A stretch of DNA of 64,000 bases from Pteria penguin (GCA_035048485.1 CM068589.1:5747229-5811228); one strand, 5' to 3'. Positions 22,101-34,100 are shown, counted from the stretch's first letter. Notes: generated from the letters alone by a model not told the origin. Made by a program: numbers and translations.

Positions 22101-25100
22101 TGAAAATCTAAGGTACTCTATCAATGGTGAATATGACATAATCGCAGAAACAGGACAATCATTCCATAACACACTCTCTCTTTAAATCTATAATAATGTT
22201 GTATATATGAAGTAAAGTCTTCCACAGGGACGTATATCTTACTGACAGTAATTCACCCTCTTGAATTGCAACGTGAGCATGATTGTTGTATAATTAAGAG
22301 TTTAAGATAATTTATTTCACTTGATACAGGTCAAAGGGCCAAACATTTGTGAAAAGAATGTTTTTATCTGTACCGTTTTATATAGTTTACCGGATGCCGG
22401 TGGTAATATCAAAGAAATTATGTACTGAATGATAACGTAGTAATCTAAAGTTTACTGCATCAGTGTCCACAACTGCTAAATGTGATTAAAATGAAAGTGT
22501 TTTATTGGTTGTTCATGTACTGTGTTCATATCACAATATTATATACTGAAAGATATTCATAGATGTAGTTATGAGTAGATTGTATAACTTGTATATATAA
22601 GGAAAGACAGACGACATCTGACTGAGCTGTATGAATCAAATCATCAGGGTCATTCATATAAAACATGCTAAAAGTAAAATGTACCGCAAATACGATATAC
22701 TTAGAATGGTCAATGTAAGTAACAGATGTCACTCATTTGGTGTGGTCAACTCGTTTACCGGCGCCCCACTTACTGCAAATGCAGCACAATCAAAGACACA
22801 CATTTAAAAATAAGTAAGACAACAAGGATCAGCAGACGAGAGTAATAAATATTTTCATATGAAACGATTATAGAATAAAATGCCTGTATCAAATATTTGT
22901 AAGGCGACATCAACATGAGTAAAGCGTGCTCTGTCCGTCCGTACATGTAGCACGTAGAATTATTCTGTTATATAGTCTATTGCACCATATCTAGCAGAAA
23001 TATTAAATGAATTTCATGTGTGACAATTCTGGAACACTAGAAAATAAACAATTGACCCACATCAATTGATTTGAAGGACGCTTCTATGTATTTTAACCAG
23101 TTTGTGATATTTTATTGATTTCTTTTAATGAATTTTCCTTTTGTCCTCTGTAATGTTTCGAAGGTAAGAATAAATACCATATTCCATATCTGTAAAGATG
23201 TAGAAACTGGTACTGGCAATAGCTTTTCAGACTCGTTTACCATACATAAACTGACTATTGATTGTTATGTCTTTACTTTTGACTAAACGATATTTCCGGT
23301 GGCTAATCAACATAGTGTAATATAACTGTACGATGACGTACCTGAAAATGTGATACTGTTCGTCGATATCGAAGTTCTGTTAACTGACGTTTCATTATCA
23401 AAGACGACAACTTTTACCAGAAGTTTTCCCATAACGCTTTTGACCTCATCAATGAACCTTATGTCACAGGTGGATGTATAGGACCATCCCAGTATATCTG
23501 CTGTAGTTAAAGGGTTGTGGCATGGCTGATAAATGACATCATGCGAGTCTTTATCCTGAAAAGGAAACGAGAATTAACACGTACTGTTCCCTTGCCTGGA
23601 AGATATCTAGATAATATATAAGCATGTGGTTGGTCATAACTTATCATCGTTGTGTTTTGTAAGAGACATAAATAATAGTTTGCTCCGTTTTAGAAAAAGT
23701 TACAAATTTTGCAATTGTATTTGTAGGCGTCAGGGACTATGAATATTATTTCTTTTCGAATTTACATTTTTCTGAAAACGACTTACTACCAGTATCCAGT
23801 GGAAAACCGGGTCATGAGATTTGCCACTCAGTATTGCTGTAAGTCGCAATGGATGTCGACCTATTGATGTCTCGCTGTCATTGAGTCCTAGGATATGTAA
23901 ATCTGCAATGATAATCGACAGATATGTACAATAATAATACAATATTCGGGACAAAGTAATCCTTTTCAGGAAATCCAGTAAACCGAAAATATTCAAGAAC
24001 ACTAGAAAACTAGTTTTACCTGGCACCATGTACACCTTTCATATATCTAATAGTTACTTGTTCGGTTTCATGAAGATATAGATCTATATGTAAAAAATAA
24101 ATAAAAAAATGCAGTCACATCAAAACGAATAGCAAAGCCAATAGGTGTTTTACTTGTTTATCTATATTATCTACCAATTAACATAATTCTTCAAATTTAA
24201 ATCTTACGTTCTCCTGGAGGTAGGGATGGGTGGGTTCAGATCTTGTTTTAAACAATGGACAATTTTTTCTGTCTGATATATCAATTATTTTAACGTTTTA
24301 ACGTTCTTAATAGGCAAGTGAACAGCATTTAAAGTAAATCACAGCATTTGCCGTATACCAAGCTTGATTCATCGGTCACACCATAAAAAGGCCGTGCAGT
24401 CGAAACGTGAACAGCATTTAGAGGTGATGGCGTATCGCTGTTTCAGTTCTCTACTTGTTCACTACATGAGTGAGATGGATATGGTGCACAAAATTGAAAG
24501 GTATATATGTTCTATATTTTTCATAACCACTAGGCCGGTATCACTGCTGGCGGACTGATAGTCTCCGAGTGCATCTAGTATTCAGTACGTTTGTTCTGAT
24601 AGTCTTCTTTTCAGTGCTTTCGTACTGACATGAATTATATACCATCATTCGGCCACAAGCATCACTGAAGAGACATATGTTGTTGAAATGCGTATCTGGT
24701 GCACCAAATTTAAAAGTACATATGTTCTATATTTATAATGGACAATGTACAATAGGTAGTAAAAAAGACGAAATTGCACTCCTAGCAGAATATTTGGAGA
24801 AAATATAAAAACGAAGAAGTACCGAAGGATAAACCATATCTCATAGTCCATTGAACAAAAGGACAATATCCTATATAGTGTCATATTCAGACACATCCAA
24901 ACCCTACTTAAATCGAGGAGCAAAAACTTAATGTGCTGGAAAAAAAAGTTAGTTAAATTATGTAAAAATAAGCCTTAATGTGTGAGTGGTTGTTTACCTA
25001 AGTAAAATTGTAGATTTAAGTTTATAACAGACTTCTGAACATTAAATTCATTTGGATATCAGGGACTAGAAAGCTAACCTCTTTGATATTTGACCATGAT

Positions 25101-28100
25101 GAGGTTATTCCGTCACATGTTGCATTCAAGTAGGCATAGATAAATTAAAAAGCCATATAAGGTTTAAAGGACTACCGGACAAACATGCTCACTCGAGTGG
25201 AAAATCTAGGTCAGACACCCATCTTATCTTCTTAACATAACTATAATAATCTATTAAACAATATATATGGGTTAAGCACAACATCTGAAACTATATTCCG
25301 CATTTGCACATATAGATGCACCATTTCTGTAAGTTTGAACATCCTATGCCCTATATAAGGAAATGAATCTTCTTAACATTACTTTAAGAATCTACTAAAC
25401 ATGACTTAACATTACTTGACTTAAGAGGTATTGTATATGTGGCTGATTTTCCGATAAGAACACAAGAATCTTGGGTTATTGATGCATCAGGTCTGTTCTT
25501 TCATAATTTACAGGGTTGAGGTTTCTATCGCACGGGCGGTCACTCCTGTGCTGTTCATTACTGGAACTGATGCGAAATATGCACACGTCCAGTAGACATT
25601 TAGGTAATTACGGATCCATGTTGGAAGAGGTGCTGCCTGCAATGAACAAGTAGCATCAGGGGACTGGACGATTGGCGTGTCCCGAAAATCGTCCAATAAT
25701 AGAGAACTGAGGGCTGATTCTGTTGACCTTAAAATCATTCAACATCACAGCTGTAGCACATATAAACCACAAAGTTGGACGGACTAAACGGTTAGCACAA
25801 TTGAAATAGAAATTCAGTGGGTACATATTGCTGGGAAAGAGGATCAATTTACTATAGATGTGGTGTTAATCAGTTTTGGATAATAATTCAAAAACACTAA
25901 AGAATTATTTGAAAGATCAAAATCCCAAAATTTGCCTATTGTTGAATAAATTACGACTTACGATTTTTCTACACTTTATACCACCATACCTCACGATAAA
26001 TTAAAAAAACAGACTCTTTAAAATTACATATAAATGGGGGATTTTTTCACCAAAAAGGGTTCACAAAGATAGAGATTAATTGTGTTAGGATATCCAAATA
26101 CATATTTTGTGAAGAAAACGATCTGAGTCTAAATGCAAGTACTCTGAAGATAACATAAAACACATGCTGGTTTAAACAAAGTGAAAACCCAAGGGGCGAC
26201 GGCTACGATTATAGCCCCCTGTTGGCTAGCGCAAAGTTGGTACAACGAACTGTGTCAGATGTCAATAGTGTGGAAATTAGAGCTGCCTCATCATCCGATC
26301 ATATACTGCTTAGTAGGTCTGATGCCTTAATATCGCAATAATTCAATATAGAAATTATACTCCTAGAGAATATCTGGAAATCTCGAATCTCGTATATAAG
26401 ATGACACAAATCCGTGATTTATAGATTTCAACTGTCATGGACGAAATGCACATTACATTACTATGACATTGTGCTTATAAAGTTCAACCATTCCTGTGGG
26501 AAAAAAATGGATTTCCGTCGGCGAGTTTTCCAGGAGTAGCAACGTTCTTGTGTTTGACATCTGGCAAAGCTGAATGACACAAATCAACAAGGACATGTAC
26601 ACAAAAACATGAAAATAGTAGAATATACATGGAAAAATATTACAAAAATATTCCATTGTGCTGCGGTTACGATACCGACTTAGGACGGCCAATTGAAGTA
26701 ACAAACGTCTCTCAATTGGTGTGGTTAACTGACAACTCTCAACGACTACAATTTATTTAGCAGCAGTCGCCGCGGGCTTAGGCCACTTGTAGAAGGCTAA
26801 AGGATTAGGCAACATTTTACAATATGACAGCATTCAAAGCCTTATAAAAGCACTAGTCAGTAACGATATCAAGGAAAAAAGAGGAGTTACTGGCTCAGCT
26901 ATGTGGCAGAAGTCACCATGGAGCTATAGAATACATGAATATAAATAGTACACTAGCACATATAACACATTACAAAAATATTTGATTGTACTGCAATACG
27001 ATACTGACTTAGGACGGTCATTTAATTTGACAAAAGCCAAACAAATGGTGTTGTTAACCGGTTTACGGACCCACCTTCCCACTCACCGTAACAGCAGAAC
27101 AATCACAGGACGTACATTAAAAAATCTATAAATAATCCTCCATGTAAAAACAAGGGTCAACAGGTATCGCACATTGAGAGGTCATAAAAACATAAACACG
27201 TAAGGTATTGTAAAACACATAATAATATAAAAATATATGCGACATCAACATGATGAACCGTGCTCTGCCAGTCTGAAAGCGCGGTAAGACCCTAGATCCA
27301 ATAGTCAGAGGGGACGAGGTTCAGGACCATGTCTCCTCTGAAACCTATAGTCTTTTTGATGATCTCAATGTCATATTGTCTATTTAGAAGACGTTTGACT
27401 ATTTTATTACATGATAAAATAACATTATCGGAGCCTTTTACTTTCCTTAGTTTATATACGAAATCACCGTAAAAATTAGGATGGGAAATTCCATTGGATA
27501 CATACCGTTTAAAAGAAATATTTCCAAATTTAGATAGAAGTTCTGAATAAGATCTGAAGAATTTGCCGAATGTTTTTCTTAGCTTGTGATATCTGTAACC
27601 CTGAGTTAAATGTTTAGTAGTAATTTGTAAATTTCGTTTATGAAAGTCCAAAACATCGGTGCAGCCTCTGAGAAATCGAACTAATTGAGATATATAGATA
27701 CCATGTGATTGGAGTCGAGGGACACCTCACGTTTATCATAAATATTAATATATAATAGGTGGTTGATAATTTTGATGTTCAAATCTAAGAAAGGTGTAGA
27801 TATATCTCAAGTATTAGCTTTATTCAATGTGAGCTCTGGTGGATAGATTTCCGATATAAATGGTTCGAATTCAGGGTTGTCGATAACCAAAATTTCATCC
27901 AGATATCTGCAAGTATTATTAAATTTGTCAATGAGGTCAAAACGTTTTGATTTTTAATAGAAACCATAAAATCCCTCTCATAACAATAAAGAAATAAATC
28001 TGCTATCAGAGGCGCGCAGTTAGTACCCATAGGAATCCCAACTATTTGTTGATATATCTTGCCATCAAATTGCACAAAAATATTATTCATAAGAAAATCT

Positions 28101-29915
28101 AGTGCTTTACTTAATTCCTTGCAAGTCCAGTATTTATATGAAGTATATTGTTTGTTGGAAAAGAATCCGGAGTTATTGGAAGTACATATGTAAGTTTTAG
28201 ATTCTCTGTGGAAACACCATTGTATAAGAGACAGCAACTTCCTCTTAATCAAATCATGAGGCAGAGATGTATAAAGTGTAGAACAATCAAATGTAGAAAT
28301 TGTGTATTTGCAAAGTGCATAGAAATTCCTTTAACATGATGCATTTAAAACTTATAAATGATAAAGCATAAATGATTTACGAAGATTTTCCAATATTCAG
28401 CGATTTTCATTTTCGGTATCACTTTAATGGAAAATATGTTTTATCATTCCATTACCATTAAAACAAATATTTGGATCTACACTAAGCCGGATAGACGAAA
28501 TCGAAATGGTATAAAATAAAGGGGGAATCCATTAATTTTGCAAAAATAGCACATTTAACCCCCCAAAATTACATTTTTCCTGCATGATGTGGTACTGAAA
28601 TCTCTTTTATTGGAAAGATCTTTTTTTTCAGGAATTTTTTGAGTTGTTTACATTTTATTCTAATTTCCAATTTTCAGCGATTTTCATAATCGGCAGCACT
28701 TTAATGGAAAATATTTTTAAATATCCCTTTTTCGATAGTTCATGATTGGGTAAATGGCATATCATTAAATGAATTAGACATTGTTTTATCGTTTCACAAC
28801 CATTAAAACAAATATTTGGACCTACACTAAGAAATATAACATAAGAAACATAAGAAAAAAAAATTATTAATTTTGCAAAAATAGCACATTTAACCCAAAA
28901 AATAACATGTTTGATACAAGATATGGTACTGAAACCTTTTTTATTTGATAGATCATATCAAGATCTATCAGATTACATGTTTTTGTCATGAATTTATAAA
29001 GTTGTTTACATTTTATTGAACAATTCCAATTTTCAGCGAGTTTTGATAAAAATCTTATGTTTTTGCCCCAAAACCCGGTAAAGCCCCAACGGCCAGAGTG
29101 CAAACATCGCTTAAAATGTGTCTTAGAGATTGTACTTTCACATGAGGTATGTCTACAAAATTCCCCCTGACTGAGGAACAAAAGTGTTTCTGGATCATGG
29201 ACTTTATTACATCCTCTATTATTCGATATGAAGATTGCTTCCCATGTATATGAGTTCAGTGTTGCCAATTTGATACAGCTTTCCCTGAGATCATCAAAGT
29301 TTTTGTTTTAGTAAATTGGAGATTTTTTTACTCTGCTTATCTAGCTGATGGTTTTGTTCACTTTTCGGTCATTTTGGTTTCAACACTGCTATTCAAATAT
29401 TTATATAATTTGAGAATTCCAATCATTCGGCCACGAGCATCACTCAAGAGACATGAGTTGTCGAAATGTGCATATGATGCACAAAATTGAAAGGTATATA
29501 TGTTTTATATTTAAAAAGACAACAATAAAATACTAATACCACTATAGCACTTTACCTAATTTGTTGATATTCACAATATTACTTCCGATCCTGTTCATCC
29601 AAGGACGACCATAGTCTCCACATGTCATAAGCACTGTTTTGTCATTGTGTATAAAGCTAGAGTTCACACGTATGTTAACTTGCCACAGCGTATCTCTATC
29701 AATACAGCTTATAATTTCATATGTGATTGATCTCCAGTCTTGATCACAAATACCATCCACATAAAGGTAATCAGTATGTATCTCCGAGTTCCGCTCTGAA
29801 AGTAGTCCCCACAACATTCCGCTAGGTCTGTCATTAGTAGAGCAGGTATATTCCAGAGGATTATATATATTAGAACGTTTTAACTTCCAATCAGTATCTA
29901 GAATGATATAATAAT
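18966..29915 (-). CDS. Receptor-like single-pass membrane protein, six exons (5' end missing)
   Basis: Six minus-strand blocks each have an AG acceptor and a GT donor and join in one frame: 29915-29556, 23902-23787, 23555-23342, 20183-19863, 19451-19281, 19120-18966 (TAA). Junction phases are 1, 0, 1, 1, 1, and no junction creates a stop. The joined product is about 445 residues. It has an extracellular part with several Cys and N-x-S/T sites, a transmembrane helix in the fifth exon and a 51-residue tail ending AEYSTVI. Phase-1 introns around extracellular modules are typical of animal receptors. The D/N-x-G-x-Y-x-C-like NGMYCRC motif in the fourth exon hints at Ig-like folds, but I do not recognise the family. 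No signal-peptide exon was found upstream, so the model is partial. Introns carry Penelope-like and SINE insertions. Confidence 0.72.
19281..19451 (-). CDS. Receptor-like gene: transmembrane exon
   Basis: 171 bp, phase 1 to 1; acceptor ATGCCATTTACAG, donor GTATGG. After a short polar stalk with two N-x-T sites comes a hydrophobic run (YIELLIATFAGCVILTIVNM), then the basic stop-transfer GRSLIAKCK. Orientation is therefore type I: extracellular N-terminus, cytoplasmic C-terminus. Confidence 0.78.
19863..20183 (-). CDS. Receptor-like gene: membrane-proximal extracellular exon
   Basis: 321 bp (107 codons), phase 1 to 1; acceptor TTTGTATTACAG, donor GTAAAA. It encodes APWTIHAVFEPYKMITCSF, further Cys at SMCTL and IQCE, then NGMYCRCHS, an Ig-like final-strand motif. 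A whole module in one phase-1 exon is the classic layout of shuffled extracellular domains. Confidence 0.74.
20545..20700 (+). repeat. Dispersed repeat D, copy 1
   Basis: Shares with 24630-24745 and 29340-29512 the order TTTCAGCCACTTTGGTT, ACCATTCGACCA, GTCGAAATGTGCATCTGGTG, CACAAAATT and GTATATATGTTCTAT. All copies end at the same place, so it is probably the 3' tail of a retroelement. Intronic. Confidence 0.7.
20948..21000 (+). repeat. (AAT)n microsatellite
   Basis: About 50 bp of AAT repeats with one CAT interruption, inside an intron of the receptor-like gene. Confidence 0.9.
21427..21612 (-). mobile_element. tRNA-derived SINE, family S2
   Basis: Minus-strand copy: the head near 21612-21535 has GTGTAGTGGTTAAGCGATTGG (A box) and GGTTTGACTCC (B box), and the tail ends in GGTTGG repeats (plus-strand sense) at 21427-21443. 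Same family as 15236-15407. It lies in an intron. Possible eroded target repeats AGCAGA flank it. Confidence 0.82.
22725..22945 (-). mobile_element. Old Penelope-like B 3' fragment
   Basis: Minus-strand fragment sharing GGTGTGGTCAACTCGTTTACC, CACAATCAAAGACACACATTT and GCGACATCAACATGAGTAAAGCGTGCTCTG with the B 3' UTR. Diverged, intronic. Confidence 0.6.
23342..23555 (-). CDS. Receptor-like gene: extracellular exon
   Basis: 214 bp, phase 0 in, phase 1 out; acceptor CGTTTCCTTTTCAG, donor GTACGT. It encodes 71 residues with QPCHNP and STCDIRF (two Cys) and N-E-T and N-R-T glycosylation sites. With the preceding short exon it probably forms one module, the two together running phase 1 to phase 1. 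Confidence 0.74.
23787..23902 (-). CDS. Receptor-like gene: short exon
   Basis: 116 bp, entering in phase 1 (acceptor ATTATCATTGCAG) and leaving in phase 0 with a consensus GTAAGT donor. It encodes 39 residues starting DLHILGLNDSET and ending VFHWILV, followed directly by the next exon's DKDSHD. No Cys. Confidence 0.7.
24480..24745 (+). repeat. Dispersed repeat D, copy 2 plus a partial copy
   Basis: A partial copy at about 24480-24525 (GGTGCACAAAATTGAAAGG, then TATATGTTCTATATTT) and a fuller copy at 24630-24745 (CATTCGGCCACAAGCATCAC, GAAATGCGTATCTGGTGC). Both end in TATGTTCTATATTT. Confidence 0.65.
25855..26185 (+). pseudogene. Penelope-like A reverse transcriptase relic
   Basis: Short plus-strand patches in shifting frames: NNSKTLKNYLKDQN, then motif A DFSTLYTTIPHDKL (about 25959-26000), then IVLGYPNTYFVKK and SESKCKYSEDNI. 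The order matches the A element at 3333-5158 (KNSKELLEYL, FDFSTLYT, IVIGHDKTYFV, KYTET). Many frameshifts and stops. Intronic. Confidence 0.65.
26625..26745 (-). mobile_element. Old Penelope-like B 3' fragment
   Basis: Diverged piece with ATTACAAAAATATTCCATTG, GATACCGACTTAGGACGG and TTGGTGTGGTTAAC, directly before a younger copy of the same element in the same orientation. Confidence 0.55.
26880..28315 (-). mobile_element. Penelope-like element B, 5'-truncated copy
   Basis: Minus-strand copy starting inside the RT just at motif A (ISTFDCSTLYTSLPHDLI, about 28315-28255) and ending with the common 3' end near 26880. Motif B GIPMGTNCAP lies in the 28252-27824 frame. The C-terminal KGSDNVILSCNKIVKRLLNRQ lies in 27651-27292. 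Compared with 51050-51200 it lacks about 120 bp between CTCCTCTGA and ACCTATAG. It sits in the large intron of the receptor-like gene. Confidence 0.82.
28385..29050 (+). repeat. Diverged ~280-360 bp tandem duplication
   Basis: TTTCAGCGATTTTCAT-like starts occur at about 28395, 28672 and 29031. Between them, CACTTTAATGGAAAATAT, CCATTAAAACAAATATTTGGA, CTACACTAAG, ATTTTGCAAAAATAGCACATTTAA and GAGTTGTTTACATTTTATT recur in the same order. The second copy is longer by about 80 bp. Confidence 0.75.
29340..29512 (+). repeat. Dispersed repeat D, copy 3
   Basis: Longest copy: TTCGGTCATTTTGGTTTC, CATTCGGCCACGAGCATCAC, GTCGAAATGTGCATATGATG, GCACAAAATTGAAAGG, ending TATATGTTTTATATTT. It lies 44 bp downstream (in gene direction) of the donor of the 29556 exon. 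Confidence 0.7.
29556..29915 (-). CDS. Receptor-like gene: first visible exon
   Basis: 360 bp, phase 1 in and out; acceptor TTATTTTAG, donor GTAAAG. It encodes about 120 residues with LEYTCST, MLWGLLSE, four to five Cys (YTC, GIC, ISC, MTC) and an N-S-S glycosylation site. The Cys and Trp spacing is loosely Ig-like. The upstream exon must end in phase 1. Confidence 0.72.
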
Positions 29916-30179
29916 CTAAAATAAGATAAAATTAGCATGAGTTCATTGGAGTTATGTAAAATATCATATGCGTATATATAAATTCAAACAGTGATAGTTT
30001 CTTCAAAGTTTTAAATATTGTATTCTATTACAACGCGTGTTCAGCATAACGAGCCTCTTCATGTAATTAATCATGATAGTGAATCAAGTAAATATATATA
30101 TACATGTTCTTAGATAATAGTGATTGTGATAACTGTAGAATATGAGATAAAGCACATACACTTATTAGATGGGTGCAGT

Positions 30180-30345
30180 CCTAACATAACATACACGTTA
30201 ACGCGAAAAGCGGTCACGAGGACTGCTTTAGCACATATGCCGGTCGGACGCGCGTGCGCTCCTCGCGTTAATACAGGAGGACATTTGCGATAACGCGATT
30301 TATCCTGCATGCGCTCGGTTCAGTCGCACGCTCACATGCCTACAT
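30180..30345. other. CpG-rich patch with GTTAACGC motifs
   Basis: GC- and CpG-rich compared with its surroundings (GCGCGTGCGC, TCGCGTTAATAC, GTTAACGCG). A similar patch with GTTAACGC and a hairpin CTTTCCT/AGGAAAG lies at about 45070-45145, on the other side of the large array. Function unknown. Confidence 0.3.
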
Positions 30346-30654
30346 TTCTAATTATCTATGCAGTGGTACGGATGGAGAAAATAAAATGGATCTAATTAAA
30401 TTACTACAAACATCGCCATATATAAGTGTATTAACTGAGATGTTAAAATGACACCCCGTATTAAGGGTTTCATATGTAATATAATAAAGGAAATTACCGC
30501 GTAGACATGCAGTAAGGTATTTATGAAAAACTTTGTCGGTTTATACTATAAATAAACTAGCATGATTACTTTCTAATTTTAGTTTTATGATTTATTTATA
30601 ATTAATCTATTTATGTGTTTATTTCTTATTTATGAATTTATTATTATTATCATT

Positions 30655-30679
30655 TTCATCATCATCATCATCATCATCA

Positions 30680-30732
<53 letters not shown>

Positions 30733-30735
30733 ATA
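30655..30735 (+). repeat. (ATC)n/(ATT)n microsatellite
   Basis: About 25 bp of ATC repeats grading into about 55 bp of ATT repeats. The tandem array's outermost repeats are embedded in similar ATT-rich DNA. Confidence 0.93.
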
Positions 30736-30767
30736 ATTTAGCTATTTTTGATATGTTAAAGAAACAA

Positions 30768-30836
30768 AGAGGAGTTACTGACTCAGTTATGTGGCTGAAG
30801 TCACCATGGAGCTATACAATACATGATATAAATAAT
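30768..30836 (-). mobile_element. Penelope-like B, extreme 3' fragment
   Basis: About 70 bp matching the last part of the B element (AGAGGAGTTACTGACTCAG; AAGTCACCATGGAGC). A severely 5'-truncated copy, close to the left edge of the big array. Confidence 0.7.
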
Positions 30837-30887
30837 TAAATATCATAATAATCATCATTATTATTATTTTCATTAATGTTATTATTA

Positions 30888-31143
30888 GGTTTCACAAGTT
30901 TCACTTGTGAAACCTTTTATTATTCTACTGTCTTTTCTTATTTATTATTATTAGGTTTCACAAGTTTCACTTGTGAAACCTTTTATTATTCTACTGTCTT
31001 TTCTTATTAGGTTTCACAAGTTTCACTTGTGAAACCTTTTATTATTCTACTGTCTTTTCTTATTTATTATTAGGTTTCACAAGTTTCACTTGTGAAACCT
31101 TTTATTATTCTACTGTCTTTTCTTATTATTATTATTATTATTA
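30888..31143 (+). repeat. Palindromic minisatellite, 4 copies
   Basis: Four direct copies (starts 30888, 30953, 31009, 31072) of a 56-72 bp unit. Each begins with the perfect inverted repeat AGGTTTCACAAG-TTTCA-CTTGTGAAACCT, followed by TTTATTATTCTACTGTCTTT. Unit length differs only by ATT content. The inverse arm CTTGTGAAACCT recurs at the 3' end of every large unit. Confidence 0.92.
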
Positions 31144-34100
31144 TTCTTCATCCGTTTTTTTTTTTTTTGTGACGGCTCAGAAATCACTCATTATTAAAGA
31201 TATTACTATTCTGTTTTCAGTGTTCGATTCGAAATTAAATTTTCAAGATTTAATTTTTTTAATTTTCTAAATTACCGCTTATAAGCGCGCAGCGCCACCT
31301 ACGACGCCAAAATTTTGAATCGCTATATCTTCCTTATTATTTGTCCAATTGGAATGAAATTTTCAGCATTGGATTCAGAAAAGGAGATGCAAGATTTTAT
31401 GTTACTGCGTCAATTTCGTAGCTCTACCCCGAAAAAGTTGACCTTGACCCGATTGTTTTCATTTCAAAAAAAATATTTCAATCTTAGATTTTAGACAGTA
31501 GGATGAAAGATTTTAATGGTCTGATTTGGAATATGAAAAATTTTTGAAATCGGACCATAAATAAAGTCACAATGAGCGTGGGAAAATTCGCTATGACGTC
31601 ATCAAAGCTAATTAAATATTCATACGTTAATATCTCTCTTATTAAATGAGATATCGGCATGAAATTTTATATCTAAACATGTTTCCACATTCTTAATCTA
31701 CCTCTAGAATGAAAATGGCATGCTGCCAATATTTTTGAAATTATTGAAAATTTTCGAATCAAATCTTTGGCAAGGTCTAGCGACTTTATTTGCAGTCGGA
31801 TTTTGATCGGGTTTCTTCCATTCGATAGAGCGTTCAAATACCTACCTGTGAAGTGTTCTCAGATTTTCGCTAACTCTTACGGTTCTCGAGTTATTTGCGT
31901 TTGAACACGACAACCCCCTTTAAAGTGATGTTTGTGACGTCATCAACACTCATTAATTATTCATGAAATGTTTTCGCCTATAGCTCGCTTATTGAGGAAG
32001 ATAGAGGTGTGAAATTTGGTAGCATGATAGAGATTGAGAATATCTACCGACTGACAAGAGGAATTTGGCATGGAGCCAAATTCCTGAAAATGACGTCATA
32101 CTTTTCTAAATGACGTCATAACTCCCTTATTTTTCATCGTATCGAATCGGGGATTGTTGCAATCGATTCTGCGTGAAAAAGTAGTTAAAGGACAAAGGTC
32201 TGGTCTCAGATTTTCGATATCTCTTACCGTTTTCGAGATATTTGCGGTCAAAGTTCAGTGTTTGGCCTTTCCTGAAAATACAATTTAAAACTTCAGGTAC
32301 CTGTGTCTCGCTTATTGATAAAGCTAGAGGTATGAAATTTGGTAGCATAAAAGAGAATGCAAATATCTACCGACTGACAAAAGGGAATTGGCATGGTACC
32401 AAATTCCTGAAAATGACGTCATACTTTGTAAATGACGTCATAACTCCATTGATTTTCATCTTATCGAATCGGGGATTGTTGCAATCGATTCTGCGCGAAA
32501 ATTTATATGCATAACATTGCCATCAAATTTTCGCTAACTCTTACCGTTTTCGAGTTATTTAGGTTTAAACACGACAACCCCCTTTAAAGTGATGCTTTCA
32601 ACGTCACATAAAGTTCATTAATGTTTAATGAAATGGTTTCAGCTAAAGCTCGCTTATTAAAGAAGGTAGAGATGTGAAAATTGGTAGCATGATAGGGAAT
32701 GAGGGTATCTACCGACTCTTTACTTTGAAATTTCATCTTTCGGCTATTCATTCTCACAGACACATACTCCCGTTTAATGAAAAAATTTTTCGAAATATAC
32801 GACGTTTTAAGAGAATTACGTAAGATTTAATATTTTTCGATTTTCGCGTATGTAGCTTTTAGTTTTAATGGTAGATCTCTCAAATTTTCACTGTTATGTT
32901 CTCTAGGTTCATAGCTTTAGAACTTTCATCGGCCGATATTATCTATCTCTTTTAGTTTGGCCTCTATTTCAATTTAAAGTTTTTTAAAAATTACGTAATG
33001 TTCAAAACTGTCTTATTTTTAGTCTTTTAGTTTCCAAAACATTACGAAACGATTTTCCGTAACGATTTTACTATGAAACATGTTTCCCGGTATTTGAAAG
33101 TGAGCAATTTAAAGATTTTTTTATAAAAATATCTTACTTGCGTAACTTTCAAGTATTTTTTATTCGTCGTATGAACAAATTATAAAAACAAGAGTTTGAG
33201 AAAGCATTTTGATTTCGATTTCTTAAACAAAAATCAAATTTTGGGCACTCTACTGATGAACAACGCAATAAACATATCTTCAGAAGCGCGGTCAATTTGC
33301 CTTGCTTAATACCTTGCACGACACCGCTGTGATATAGGACTTCTTCCATGGACAAGGCGCAGTAACTCGCGATTAATTCAATCGCGATTTAAAGTGCTTT
33401 CTATAAAATAGAGTTTGAGAAAGTATTATGCATTCGAATTCTTAAACAAAAAAAAAAACCAAAAAATAAAAAAACCAACCCCCCCCCCCACCCAAAAAAA
33501 AAAAAAACAAAAAAAAAAAAAAAAAAGAAAAAAAAAAGCAAATTTACATTCTACGAGCTACTGCTGAACAAGGCTATAAAGAAATCTTCTCCGAGCGTCG
33601 GCATTACACATTAGAGAAGCGCGGTGAATTTGCCTTGCTTAATACCTCGCACTGCGCCGCTGTTATACAGGACTTCAAACGTGTGTGAATTAATCGCCAG
33701 TTACAGTGCTTTACCTGTGGAATACGAGACATTGTCAAGTCTTTCTTTTGTATATTGGGGAAAGCGGCATTACTAAAGGCCATCGCGAGGAGAATTGTTT
33801 ATTCCAGCAGAGTGGCGATTCAAGGTCAAACATCTGTACACGCGAAATAACTTGCGTAAGTTCATCGCGAGGAGAATTGTTTATTCCAGCAGAGAAGCGA
33901 TTCAAGGTCAAACATCTGTACACGCGAAATACCTTGCGTAAGTTAATAAATAAACAACATAAAGCGGGCAGTAAGGACTGAAGATCTAGGTTACACGTGC
34001 AGATTGTACTAAGTGTGATTGTCCTACATGTTTCTTGTTTCAAATATATGGTCAAGAGTAGTCGATATTGTGCGATGTAGGCTTCAGTATAATGTGTATA

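Noticed and set aside
25508..25740. Extra exon of the receptor-like gene (76-codon minus-strand frame with Cys and a GTAAAT donor)
   Set aside because: Its splice phases (1 in, 2 out) do not fit between the 29556 and 23902 exons; left out of the model, though it may be a relic or belong to another transcript.
30110..30310. Upstream 5' exon of the receptor-like gene
   Set aside because: No hydrophobic signal-like start and no convincing acceptor/donor pair with phase-1 end.
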